Shown: positions 6,683-14,334, counted from the stretch's first letter. The stretch: DNA of 15,554 nucleotides from CAYLLT01 sp964591605 (GCA_964591605.1 CAZQEN010000170.1:1-15554), one strand, 5' to 3'. Notes: generated from the sequence alone by a model not told the origin. Translations and numbers: made by a program.

Positions 6683-7609
6683 TCACCGACCCGCGCTGTC
6701 CCCGAAGAAGCCCACCGTCGACTGCAGGATCCGGTCGCGCATCTGAGTCGACGGCGCGTGCTGGATGCTCGACCGCATGTCATCGAGGTTCGCGTGGCAG
6801 AACTGGCAGCCGATCTTCTCGAGATGAAACGCGACGTACGCGTTCCACTCCGCTTCGAGCGTGCCCAGCACATACGCGCCGATCGTGCTGCGCTTCGGAC
6901 AGCTCAGCCGCTCCTCCTGCCAGATCTGCGTGAGCAGGGTGTCCGGCAGGTCGAACGCGGCCGACGCGGAGGGGATCGAACCGGCCCGCCGCAGATGCGA
7001 TGCGACCGCACCCTGCAGCCGTTCGAGCAGGCGGTGCTTGGTGACCGCCACATAGTTGTCGCGCACCCCCGCCAGCCGGGCCGCGTCGCTGTTGCGCAGT
7101 TGCCCGTAGAAGATCATCTCGATGATCTGCAGCTCGCAGAACCGCTGCCCCAGTTTGGACTCATCGAGCACCTCGCGCAGGGCGGCCGTCAGCGCCCGCC
7201 GCTGGGCCTCGTGCTCTTCGTCGCGCCGCACGTACCAGCTCGCCGTCGGCTCCGGGCTGGCGGGCTCCACCGCCGACCAGCCCGCCTCGTCGTCGCTCCG
7301 GCCCAGCGTCTCCTGCAGCGAGCACACGCTCCGCCGCCCGCGCACCCACCCCGCGATCTTGCGCCGCAGGATCAGGAACAGGTACGTCTCCAGCGAGGCC
7401 TCCTCGCGAAACTGCGGCAGACCCTTGAGGAAGCTCACGAACGTGTCCTGCACCATGTCCTCGGCATCGCCGCCGGCCCCGATCTTGCGGCGCGCAAAGG
7501 CCGCCAGCCGGCCCTCGTAGCGCTCCACGAGCTGCGCCCAGCCGGTTGAGCTGCCCTGCCGGATCTGTTCCAGCAGGTACCGATCCGCCTGTGCGAGGTG
7601 TTCGCTCAA
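6683..7609 (-). CDS. ECF-type sigma factor with C-terminal zinc-finger-like extension
   Basis: This 308-residue protein directs RNA polymerase to a promoter set and is longer than an ordinary ECF sigma (about 170-200). Sigma region 2 spans about 9-92, with DAEDMVQDTF (48-57) and the conserved ETYLF-RRKIAGWVRGRR stretch. A variable linker spans 93-135. Region 4 is about 137-200, with a helix-turn-helix around NSDAARLAGVRDNYVAVTKHRLL (broken here only by the linker-free helix pair). After residue 210 comes an extension holding C237-P, YVLGTLE, H262, C268-Q-F-C271 and NLDDM. That layout matches a zinc-binding anti-sigma domain, although the spacing is H-x5-C-x2-C rather than the usual H-x3-C-x2-C. 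The frame has a TGA three codons upstream, so TTG at 7609 is the first usable start; its ribosome binding site is weak. It closes a same-strand signalling cluster. Confidence 0.85.
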   Translation of the reverse strand: MSEHLAQADRYLLEQIRQGSSTGWAQLVERYEGRLAAFARRKIGAGGDAEDMVQDTFVSFLKGLPQFREEASLETYLFLILRRKIAGWVRGRRSVCSLQETLGRSDDEAGWSAVEPASPEPTASWYVRRDEEHEAQRRALTAALREVLDESKLGQRFCELQIIEMIFYGQLRNSDAARLAGVRDNYVAVTKHRLLERLQGAVASHLRRAGSIPSASAAFDLPDTLLTQIWQEERLSCPKRSTIGAYVLGTLEAEWNAYVAFHLEKIGCQFCHANLDDMRSSIQHAPSTQMRDRILQSTVGFFGDSAGR

Positions 7610-7625
7610 CCACGTTCACTCAATG

Positions 7626-7702
7626 GAGCCCGAAGCGCAAGCGAGGGGTTCACGTGGTTGCCACGCGGACTGCAGGCATAGCCTCGCTCGCGCTTCGGGC
7701 TC
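7626..7702. repeat. Inverted repeat with 21-bp arms
   Basis: The left arm (7626-7646, starting GAGCCCGAAGCGC) matches the reverse complement of the right arm (7682-7702) at 20 of 21 positions, with a 35-base loop. It fills most of the 122-base gap between the membrane protein stop and the sigma factor start. It may act as a strong mRNA hairpin or terminator, or be a dispersed repeat. There is no T run after it. Confidence 0.7.
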
Positions 7703-7731
7703 GGTCACGACGACTCCGCGCAGCCATACCC

Positions 7732-8955
7732 CTACGCCAGCATCACCACCGCGGCCACCCCTGCCGCCAGCAACACGCTGCACGCAATCCGCAGCGACCA
7801 TACGTAATACCCCTTCGTTGCCGCGTTCAGGAACACATACACCAGCAGGATCACCAGCACCAGCCCCGCCCCCGACAGCAGACCCTGCCGGATCCGCGTC
7901 CGTTCGGCGCTGAACGTGCCCGTGTAGGCGCTGGTGAGCCGCGCCATCTGCGGCTCGGACACATCGAGCAGCACAAAAGCCCGATAGACGTCGCCCGAGG
8001 GCCGCTGGAAACGCTGGACAAACGAATCACTGACCGCCCCGTGCGCGATCTCGGCCTGCAGCAGGTCGCGCCCGCGCTCCGCGCTGGCCAGTTGGGGGCT
8101 GAAATCCGGCCGCCGTGCCGCGCGTGCGGCCACGAGCGGCTGGAGCATCTCCGCCGCCCGCCGCATGGCCGCCGACAGCGCCGCCTCGCGCGTGGCGGCC
8201 AGTGTGCCCGGGTCGGCCACCATCAGCGGCTCGTCCGGCGCGTGCCCGCCGCCGGCCGCCGCGTTTTCCACCCACGGCTTCGACACGACCGTCGCCACGC
8301 GCGTCCGCGTCGCCGCCGCGCCCGACAGCGTGACATCCACCGTCTGGGCGCCTTCACCCCAGGCGGGGGAGCGGCCTGCGTCTTCGCTCGCGATCAGCTC
8401 CTCCGCCTGTTTCACGGCCAGCGTGACGACCGCCGGCTCGGCCGGCGGAGCCTCCGCTTCCGCGTCTTTCAGGAACGTCACACGAGCGCGGGGCACGCAC
8501 GTCCGAATCGCCTCGATCAGCTCCGCCCGGTCCAGGTCTGGCAGCCGACTGACGACGCGCACCTCCTGGAGCTCGACGCCGTCGGGAACGACGTCGCGCA
8601 GCTCGGCGAGCAGCGCCCGGCCAGAGGCGATTGCCGCCGAACGCAGGCTCGCAAACACGTCCGGCTCGAGCCCGTCCGTGCTCGAACGATCCAGGTAACG
8701 CATCCGCGGCGCAACCACCTCGGGGCTCACCTGCGAGACGGCCCGCGGTGCGGGGTGGTCATAAGCGGCGAGGGGCCCGCTGACCACGCCTGTCCGCTCC
8801 GCCACGCGCACCTTGACCACAAACAGCCCCAGTACCACCAGTATCACCGCGCATGCCGCGAGAGCTGCAACCCGGGTCCCGCCCCGCTTCCCCAGTTGCC
8901 ACAGCACCAGCAGGAAGATGACGATCACCAGCAGGCCGAACCAACTCGGAGTCAT
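7732..8955 (-). CDS. Four-span membrane protein of unknown function, coupled to the kinase gene
   Basis: The protein has 407 residues. Two membrane spans lie at the N terminus (about 5-21, FGLLVIVIFLLVLWQL, and 29-48) and two at the C terminus (about 361-378, LSGAGLVLVILLVYVFL, and 388-407). The roughly 300 residues between them are soluble and alanine-rich, with alternating beta and helical stretches: VELQEVRVVSRLPDLDRAEL, VDVTLSGAA, then a helical AALSAAMRRAAEMLQPL segment and a final VYRAFVLLDVS strand. I do not recognise the family. The ATG overlaps the kinase stop as ATGA (8952-8955), and an AGGAGG Shine-Dalgarno sequence sits at 8968-8963 inside the kinase gene. This strongly implies translational coupling and a shared function. 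The open frame extends further upstream, but those residues overlap the kinase and lack this signal. Confidence 0.85.
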   Translation of the reverse strand: MTPSWFGLLVIVIFLLVLWQLGKRGGTRVAALAACAVILVVLGLFVVKVRVAERTGVVSGPLAAYDHPAPRAVSQVSPEVVAPRMRYLDRSSTDGLEPDVFASLRSAAIASGRALLAELRDVVPDGVELQEVRVVSRLPDLDRAELIEAIRTCVPRARVTFLKDAEAEAPPAEPAVVTLAVKQAEELIASEDAGRSPAWGEGAQTVDVTLSGAAATRTRVATVVSKPWVENAAAGGGHAPDEPLMVADPGTLAATREAALSAAMRRAAEMLQPLVAARAARRPDFSPQLASAERGRDLLQAEIAHGAVSDSFVQRFQRPSGDVYRAFVLLDVSEPQMARLTSAYTGTFSAERTRIRQGLLSGAGLVLVILLVYVFLNAATKGYYVWSLRIACSVLLAAGVAAVVMLA

Positions 8956-11900
8956 GACACCGCCTCCTGAGCAGCGACATCCAGCCTCTCGCGGCGCTCC
9001 GGCCAGGCCAGCACGATGCTCGAAACCAGAAAGAGCAGGCCGGACATGATCCCCGGTTGCGAATGGATCTGTTCGAGGAGCTTCTCCAGGCCAATTCCCG
9101 CCTTGCCCGCGTCCAAAAGAGCCACCACCGTGACCCAGTCGATATCGTCGAAGGCCACGGCCAGCGTGCTCACGGTGATCAGCAGCCCGATCGCACCCAG
9201 CAATGCCCGCCCGGTGTGCGCGGCGCCGCTCCGGCGACGGGCGATGAGCACGATCAGCGTGCCGGCCAGGCCGATGAACAGCGCCAGGAACCGCCCGATG
9301 CGCCCGACCAGCCCCGGCCACTGGGAATAGCCGAACGCCTGTGTCAGCTCGCGGTTGAGCGACGCATCCGGGAAACCGGCCGCCACCAGGGAGGGCAGAT
9401 CAACGGCGATCAGCACGCCGAGGGCCAGCGCCACAAACAACAGCACCGACCCCGGTGCGGCCAGCCAGCGGTTCGTCAGCCCCGGCGCGAACACCGGCCC
9501 CGTGTTGCGTCGCCGACTGTCCAGGAACAACCCCTCACGCCCCCCGTCCAGCGCCTCCCCGGTGGCACGGCCTTCCAGGCCGTGACCCATCCCGCGGGCT
9601 TGCGGCCCCTGGACCCCCGCACCGCCTTCCCCCGCGTCGAATCCAGCCGCATCCCCCGCATCCCGGCGCACGCCGACATCCCCTCGCCCCTCGCCCGCCC
9701 CGCGCATCGGCCACTCCGGCAGCGCCACCATGCCCCCCGTCGCCGGCGGCACCCGCTCCACCCCCATCCAGATCCGCAGGGGCCGGCCATGGCGATCCCG
9801 GAACAGGCCCAGAGTGATCATGATCAGGTCGTAGATCGTTCCAAACGTGCCCAGGCCGAACGTGCACAGCCACAGCAGCCCGCTCGCATATCGGCCCGCG
9901 TAGAAGCGGTGTAGACCGCCGACGCCGAGGAATCCCCCGCACGACAGCATCAGCGCCACGAACGCATCCCTCTCCGAGATGCCCGACGGCGAACGCCACG
10001 GCCCATGAACGGCCGGCCGAACCTGCCCCAGCGCCGCCGCGACGGCGCGGTCCGGGATGAACGCCAGCACGACCAGCAGAATCGTCGGGAAAATGATGAA
10101 CGCCAGACCCACGAGAATGTCGTCATCGCGCAGGCGTGGCGCCGAACCCATGAACAGGGCGGAGGTCAGCGCCGACTGCAGACACAGCAGCATCAGGAAC
10201 GGCCGCACCAGCCCGCTCCAGTAACTGCGGAAGGTCTGCTTGAGCGCGCGAAACAGACAGAACAGCGCATTGAGCAGCAGTCCCACCCCGAAGCTGACCA
10301 TGATCGCGAACTCGTCGCTCCGGAAGTTCCCGATCCCCGCCGCCACCAGCAACAGGATGCCCGTCCCGAGCATGATCGCGAACAGGGCGATGAAGATCGC
10401 CCGGATCCACCCGGGCAGACGCCGGAGGGGAACCGCACTCCTCCGCCCGCTGGGCGGCGCTCCGGCGTGCATCCGCGCTGCAGCGGCGCCCGCGTCCGGA
10501 CGAGGCGCCTCCAGCCGCTGCGTCGGCGGCACAGCCGCATCGACCGCCGGGTCTGACCGGCTCTTCCGCCACCGGCGCCCCTTGGGTTTCTCGGCCCGCT
10601 GCTTCGCCGCGACCGGGTCCCACGGCGCGGTCACCTGAACCGCCAGCGAGATGCCGGCGAGAATCCCGCCCGCCATCAGTCCGCTGCCGTCGAACAGGAA
10701 GCACAGGATCCAGCCCACGAACCCCGCCCCGATGGCTTCACCCAGGTCGACCCGCTCCCCCCGGCCGGCGGACATGCGCTCCCACCAGTCGACCAGCAGC
10801 AAACCCACCCCCACCGCGGCCAGCGTCCCGAATGCGATGTCTGCGATGCGTTTGTCGTTCGCGGCCAGCGCGTACACCGGCAGAATGATGCAGATGAACG
10901 CCGCCGCGGTGCCCCCGAATGCCAGGCGGCGCAGAAGCTCCGTATCCGCCGGCAGCCGACCGGCGAACCGGCGACGGGCCACACTCAGCCCCACCCACCC
11001 CAGAAAAATGACGGGCACCGCGAAGAAGCCGAAGCCGTCGCGCAGATTCGCCACCAGTCCGGTGCCCGCACCGACGATCACCGCCGCCATGAACCCCAGC
11101 AATCGCCGCTGCTTGCGGTCGAGCGGGTCATTGGACGCGTCCCCGGCCGGCATGGCCGACTCCGCCGGTGCCGATTCGCCGCTCCACCGGCGCGAGATCG
11201 CCTCGCCCAGGCGCTCGCCCCAGCGGTCCACACGCTCCTCGAGTCCCTCACCCAGATGTTCGACGCGCTGAGCCACGTTGCCCCACACGTCGCTGCCGGC
11301 GCCCGTCGCCGGCGGCTTGTACGTGCCGTAGCCGCCTTCCGCCGGCCCGGAGGATCCGGCGCCACCTCCGCCTCCCACCCCGACGCCCACCGCCGCTTTC
11401 TGTGCGACGCGCCCCGCCACCATCGTCAGGCTGTCGGGCGAGAAGCACGACACGCTGTTGCGCACGTGTTCTTCGCCGAACACCGCCTCCACCATCTCCT
11501 GCGCCGACTGGTAGCGCTGCGCCGGGTCCTTCGACAGGGCCCTGCGGATCACCGTCGCAAAAGGCTCCTCGATCCCCGTCAGATCTGGCTGCGACATCAG
11601 GTGCTTCATCAGGATCTCGCCGTGGCTCGATCCGAAGAACGGCACCTGCCCGGTCAGCATCTCGTAGAGCACGATGCCCAGGGCGTAGATGTCGATGCTG
11701 CGGTCGTACTTGCCCATGCCCACTTCGGGGGCCATGTAGTGAACCGTGCCAACCGTGATCGTCTGACCGCTGTGACGCGACACGCCGATCGCCTTGCTCA
11801 GGCCGTAATCCCCGATCTTGACGTACCCGTCCTCGTAAAAGATGTTGCCAGGCTTGAGATCCCGATGCACGATGCCGCGCTCGTGCAGAAACGAGAGCCC

Positions 11901-12257
11901 CTTGGCGATCTCCCGAAGGAAAAACGCCGTCTTCTGAGCGCCCAGACCCGCCGGCGACTGTTCGAGCAGCTCCTTGAGACTCGGCCCGCCCACGTACTCC
12001 ATGATCACGAACGACTTGCCCTGCGGGTTCTGTTTGATGTCGAAGATGCTCACCAGGTGCGGGCTCTTGAGGTTCATGCACTGGCTGACGCCGCGCACTT
12101 CGATCTGCTCGTAGCCGCTGATCGCCTTGAGCGCGACCTCGCGCCCGGCGTCGCTGACGGCGTAGTAGACCTCGCCGAAGCCCCCGCGCCCCACCGCCCG
12201 CTGGATCGTGTACCCCTCCAGCGGCCGGTCACCATGCCTGTATGGGAAGCCTTCCAT
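8952..12257 (-). CDS. Very large membrane Ser/Thr protein kinase with TM2 domain
   Basis: The protein has 1,101 residues from the ATG at 12257. An in-frame TTG at 12272 would add five. The Hanks-type kinase domain (about 16-280) is complete: glycine loop GRGGFG 23-28, VALK lysine K44, HRDLKPGN 131-138 with D133, DYG 150-152 in place of DFG, and APE 176-178. It is probably active. A Gly-rich linker and an amphipathic stretch (WGNVAQRVEHLGEGLEERV) follow. There are then many membrane spans between about 385 and 740, and a TM2 domain around 762-825 with GGFLGVGGLHRFYAG (H783). A second low-complexity linker (about 850-915) leads to a last group of spans ending near 1085. Kinases of this type usually have one span, so this polytopic layout is unusual. 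The stop overlaps the next gene by 4 bases. The start lies next to the repeat at 12271-12333 and lacks a strong Shine-Dalgarno sequence. Confidence 0.92.
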   Translation of the reverse strand: MEGFPYRHGDRPLEGYTIQRAVGRGGFGEVYYAVSDAGREVALKAISGYEQIEVRGVSQCMNLKSPHLVSIFDIKQNPQGKSFVIMEYVGGPSLKELLEQSPAGLGAQKTAFFLREIAKGLSFLHERGIVHRDLKPGNIFYEDGYVKIGDYGLSKAIGVSRHSGQTITVGTVHYMAPEVGMGKYDRSIDIYALGIVLYEMLTGQVPFFGSSHGEILMKHLMSQPDLTGIEEPFATVIRRALSKDPAQRYQSAQEMVEAVFGEEHVRNSVSCFSPDSLTMVAGRVAQKAAVGVGVGGGGGAGSSGPAEGGYGTYKPPATGAGSDVWGNVAQRVEHLGEGLEERVDRWGERLGEAISRRWSGESAPAESAMPAGDASNDPLDRKQRRLLGFMAAVIVGAGTGLVANLRDGFGFFAVPVIFLGWVGLSVARRRFAGRLPADTELLRRLAFGGTAAAFICIILPVYALAANDKRIADIAFGTLAAVGVGLLLVDWWERMSAGRGERVDLGEAIGAGFVGWILCFLFDGSGLMAGGILAGISLAVQVTAPWDPVAAKQRAEKPKGRRWRKSRSDPAVDAAVPPTQRLEAPRPDAGAAAARMHAGAPPSGRRSAVPLRRLPGWIRAIFIALFAIMLGTGILLLVAAGIGNFRSDEFAIMVSFGVGLLLNALFCLFRALKQTFRSYWSGLVRPFLMLLCLQSALTSALFMGSAPRLRDDDILVGLAFIIFPTILLVVLAFIPDRAVAAALGQVRPAVHGPWRSPSGISERDAFVALMLSCGGFLGVGGLHRFYAGRYASGLLWLCTFGLGTFGTIYDLIMITLGLFRDRHGRPLRIWMGVERVPPATGGMVALPEWPMRGAGEGRGDVGVRRDAGDAAGFDAGEGGAGVQGPQARGMGHGLEGRATGEALDGGREGLFLDSRRRNTGPVFAPGLTNRWLAAPGSVLLFVALALGVLIAVDLPSLVAAGFPDASLNRELTQAFGYSQWPGLVGRIGRFLALFIGLAGTLIVLIARRRSGAAHTGRALLGAIGLLITVSTLAVAFDDIDWVTVVALLDAGKAGIGLEKLLEQIHSQPGIMSGLLFLVSSIVLAWPERRERLDVAAQEAVS
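9566..9584. repeat. Perfect hairpin element inside the kinase linker
   Basis: CACGGCCT-tcc-AGGCCGTG is a perfect 8-bp stem with a 3-base loop, set in the context GGTGGCACGG...CGTGACCCATCCCGCGGGC. It resembles intergenic REP-like elements but here lies in frame in the low-complexity linker of the kinase (near residues 892-898), between the TM2 domain and the C-terminal spans. Confidence 0.5.
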
Positions 12258-12270
12258 CGGTTTGATTCCC

Positions 12271-12333
12271 AAGAGCCGCCAAAGAGCCGCGTGGCTTCAG
12301 CCCGCGCGGCGCTGGTGCGTGGGTGAACGTCCC
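12271..12333. repeat. AAAGAGCCGCGGGCTT-type repeat, copy next to the kinase start
   Basis: A short unit, AAGAGCCGCC (12271-12280), is followed by a fuller copy at 12281-12309 that differs from the copies near 14169 and 14247 by one inserted T. It is then followed by GCGTGGGTGAACGTCCC (12317-12333), which runs into the assembly gap. It lies directly upstream of the kinase start. Confidence 0.75.
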
Positions 12334-12433
12334 NNNNNNNNNNNNNNNNNNNNNNNNNNNNNNNNNNNNNNNNNNNNNNNNNNNNNNNNNNNNNNNNNNN
12401 NNNNNNNNNNNNNNNNNNNNNNNNNNNNNNNNN
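12334..12433. other. Assembly gap of exactly 100 N
   Basis: One hundred N bases, a standard scaffold placeholder, stand between the kinase and FHA genes. The 17 bases immediately left (12317-12333) and right (12434-12450) are identical, so the true gap may have zero or unknown length. Both flanks belong to the repeat element, which explains the break. Confidence 0.97.
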
Positions 12434-12510
12434 GCGTGGGTGAACGTCCCCTGCGCTCCCAACCCCTGCGACGCACCAAAGAGCCGCGGGCTTAAGCCCG
12501 CGGCTCTTTG
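12434..12510. repeat. Repeat copy with 34-bp perfect palindrome at the FHA gene end
   Basis: Right of the gap, GCGTGGGTGAACGTCCC repeats the left flank. At 12477-12510 lies a perfect palindrome whose half is CAAAGAGCCGCGGGCTT. The centre reads CTTAAG, whereas other copies read CTTCAG and pair imperfectly. The TAA stop of the FHA gene (12494-12492) falls at the exact centre. The strong stem with TTTG or AAAG ends could terminate transcription in either direction. Confidence 0.8.
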
Positions 12511-14111
12511 TGCTCCTTGACGACAAACTGCACCGCCCCCACGCGAATCCTCGCCCCCACCGGCAGCCCATGCACCCGGTCCATCGGCCGGTCCTCCACC
12601 GTCACCGCCTCACCCGTTCGACACATCAGCCGCTCATCGTGGACCACCAGCACCGCCGCCTCCCCAAGCGCATCTGCCCGGATGTGAGCCTGCTGCCCGG
12701 GCCCCATCACCATCGCCCGATCCATCAGCACGATGCGCCGCGCATCGCACCCCGGCAGCCGCGTCCCCGACACGCTCAGCACCGCCGACGTGCTCGCCGG
12801 ATGCGGCACCTCGAACTTCAGCCGGCACCGCGGCGACAGTGCGATCTGATCTCCCCCCGTCAGCAGCTTCCGCTTCGTCGGCACGTTGTTCACCTGCACC
12901 GGCTTGTCGCACGAGAGGAAATAGTCGTCATCCACGCGCTCGATCGTGATCCAGGGCAGCGCCGGGTCCGCCGCCAGCGTCACCTCGCACCCCGGCGTGC
13001 CGGTCGCCCCCCGGCCGCGACCCGCCGGCCCGATGCGCACCACCGCATCGCGCACCGCCAGAAAACTCCCCACCGCATCGACGTGCAGCAGCAACCGCGA
13101 CGGCAGCCGCGAGCCCGGACTCATCGGTGAAACTCCCGCCGGCTCCGGTGCCCCCGGCGCTCTCGCCGGCGGATCGTTCCGCAATAACACCGTCTTCCCG
13201 TCATCCACCCGCACGGGCGTGCCCGCCAGCCACCCGAGCGGCCCGCTCTGCAGCGCCTCGATCGCCGCCGCTCCCTGCTCGGCCTGCTCGAGCGCCGGCC
13301 CGATCCAGGCCGCCGCCGTCTGCACCGTCTTGAGCCGGCCCAGCAGCTCCGCCGCCCGGCGCAGGTCGCCCGCAGCAACCGACGCCCGGGCCAGCCGGCA
13401 GTTCTCCAGGATTCCTGTCCACTCCTCGACGGCCAGCGCGTCCGCCGCCAGCGGCCGCAGCCGCTCGAGCAGCACCGCCGCCAGGTCCAGCCGCCCCGCC
13501 TCGAATGCGGAGGTGATCTGGACCAGCACGGCCTGCTTGATCTGCTCGGTCAGTTCGGAAAGGGGTTGGCTCGAGGCGTGTTGCCCGCGGGCCTCCAGGG
13601 CGGACTCGATCGCCAGCGGCCAGTCCTGGCGGCTCAGGGCCCCGCGGGCCCGTTCCAGCGCCGCCTGGGCCGTGACCCGGCGGGCCTCCACTTCGGCAAG
13701 AAGGCTCCGGGCAGGGGCGTGATCGACCGCCGCATCGGCCAGCACTTCCGCCGCAACCGACAACTGTCCCCGCGCCGCCTGCTCGCGCCCGAGATTCACC
13801 GCGTGTTCGTGACGCCGGGCGTGTTCCTGGTGGCCGCCGAGGGCCGCCGCGATCCCCGTCCGCAGCGCGCACACTTCCGGAAGGTTCCCCGCCAGCAGCG
13901 CCGCCTTTTCGCAGTCGGCCAGGGCCTGCTGCGGCCGCTCCTCGTCGAGCAACTGCCGCCCCCGGTCGATCAGCGAGCGCACCAGCCGCCCGATCAGCTT
14001 CTGCCCGCGGGCGTGCGCCCGCACGTCGTCGGATCGGGCGATCTCGAATGCCTCGTCGAGCCGGCCGTCGCTCAGGGCGCTCTCCGCACGTCGTATTCTC
14101 AGGATCAACAC
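12492..14111 (-). CDS. TPR-like protein with two degenerate FHA-like domains
   Basis: The protein has 539 residues. Residues about 1-285 are helical, Ala/Leu-rich and repeat-like (units such as DGRLDEAFEIA, RPQQALADCEKAALLA, GQLSVAAEVLADAA, GRLDLAAVLLERL, GDLRRAAELLGRL), consistent with TPR-type repeats. After a proline-rich linker (312-336), two FHA-like beta sandwiches follow. The first is about 340-435 (VRIGPAGRG, then VQVNNVPTKRKLLTGGDQIAL). The second is about 457-533 (MVMGPGQQAHIRAD, then PVGARIRVGAVQFVV). In both, the phosphothreonine-binding Arg after Gly is Pro, and no SRxH is seen, so phosphopeptide binding may be lost or altered. The start is GTG at 14111 with GGGGAG at 14125-14120, spacing 8, and a TATAAT just upstream. 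The last codons (K-E-P-R-A-stop) lie in the repeat palindrome. No membrane span is seen. It sits directly upstream of the kinase, a classical FHA/kinase pairing. Confidence 0.82.
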   Translation of the reverse strand: MLILRIRRAESALSDGRLDEAFEIARSDDVRAHARGQKLIGRLVRSLIDRGRQLLDEERPQQALADCEKAALLAGNLPEVCALRTGIAAALGGHQEHARRHEHAVNLGREQAARGQLSVAAEVLADAAVDHAPARSLLAEVEARRVTAQAALERARGALSRQDWPLAIESALEARGQHASSQPLSELTEQIKQAVLVQITSAFEAGRLDLAAVLLERLRPLAADALAVEEWTGILENCRLARASVAAGDLRRAAELLGRLKTVQTAAAWIGPALEQAEQGAAAIEALQSGPLGWLAGTPVRVDDGKTVLLRNDPPARAPGAPEPAGVSPMSPGSRLPSRLLLHVDAVGSFLAVRDAVVRIGPAGRGRGATGTPGCEVTLAADPALPWITIERVDDDYFLSCDKPVQVNNVPTKRKLLTGGDQIALSPRCRLKFEVPHPASTSAVLSVSGTRLPGCDARRIVLMDRAMVMGPGQQAHIRADALGEAAVLVVHDERLMCRTGEAVTVEDRPMDRVHGLPVGARIRVGAVQFVVKEHKEPRA

Positions 14112-14135
14112 GGGCCAGACTCCCCGAGAAACCGC

Positions 14136-14141
14136 ATTATA
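14136..14141 (-). promoter_or_regulatory. Putative -10 box of the FHA gene
   Basis: TATAAT is read on the minus strand, about 25 bases before the GTG start, with the Shine-Dalgarno GGGGAG between them. The expected -35 position falls inside the tandem AAAGAGCCGC repeat and shows no TTGACA-like match, so the repeat may form part of the promoter. Confidence 0.5.
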
Positions 14142-14146
14142 CTCCC

Positions 14147-14290
14147 AAAGAGCCGCGAAAGAGCCGCCAAAGAGCCGCGGGCTTCAGCCCGCGCGGTCAC
14201 TGGGCCAGGGTGAACCTTCCCTCCACTCGAAACCCCGCCCACCTCCAAAGAGCCGCGGGCTTCAGCCCGCGCGGCCCCTCGTGCGTGGCT
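14147..14290. repeat. Tandem and dispersed AAAGAGCCGC repeat array
   Basis: Three units beginning AAAGAGCCGC follow each other with an 11-base period (14147, 14158 and 14169). The third extends into a 28-base palindromic copy (14169-14196). An identical 28-base copy occurs at 14247-14274. Each is followed by a related tail (CAGGGTGAACCTTCCC at about 14206-14221; GTGCGTGGCTGAA at about 14281-14293), similar to GCGTGGGTGAACGTCCC near the gap. The array occupies most of the gap between the FHA and coiled-coil genes. Confidence 0.8.
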
Positions 14291-14334
14291 GAAGATAGAC
14301 GACCTGCGAGGACCCGCGGCAACGCGCCTGCGGC

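Noticed and set aside
7546..8970. Plus-strand open frame opposite the membrane protein
   Set aside because: Arg/His/Pro/Gln-rich shadow; the minus-strand gene has membrane spans, a Shine-Dalgarno sequence and an ATGA overlap.
12208..12571. Open frames spanning the N run
   Set aside because: They are open only because N bases contain no stop codons; they are artefacts of the gap.
14169..14274. Two identical 28-base copies separated by 50 bases, resembling a CRISPR repeat-spacer pair
   Set aside because: Only two full copies, with 11-base partial units in tandem, related tails and further copies near 12281 and 12478. No cas genes. It fits a REP-like family better.
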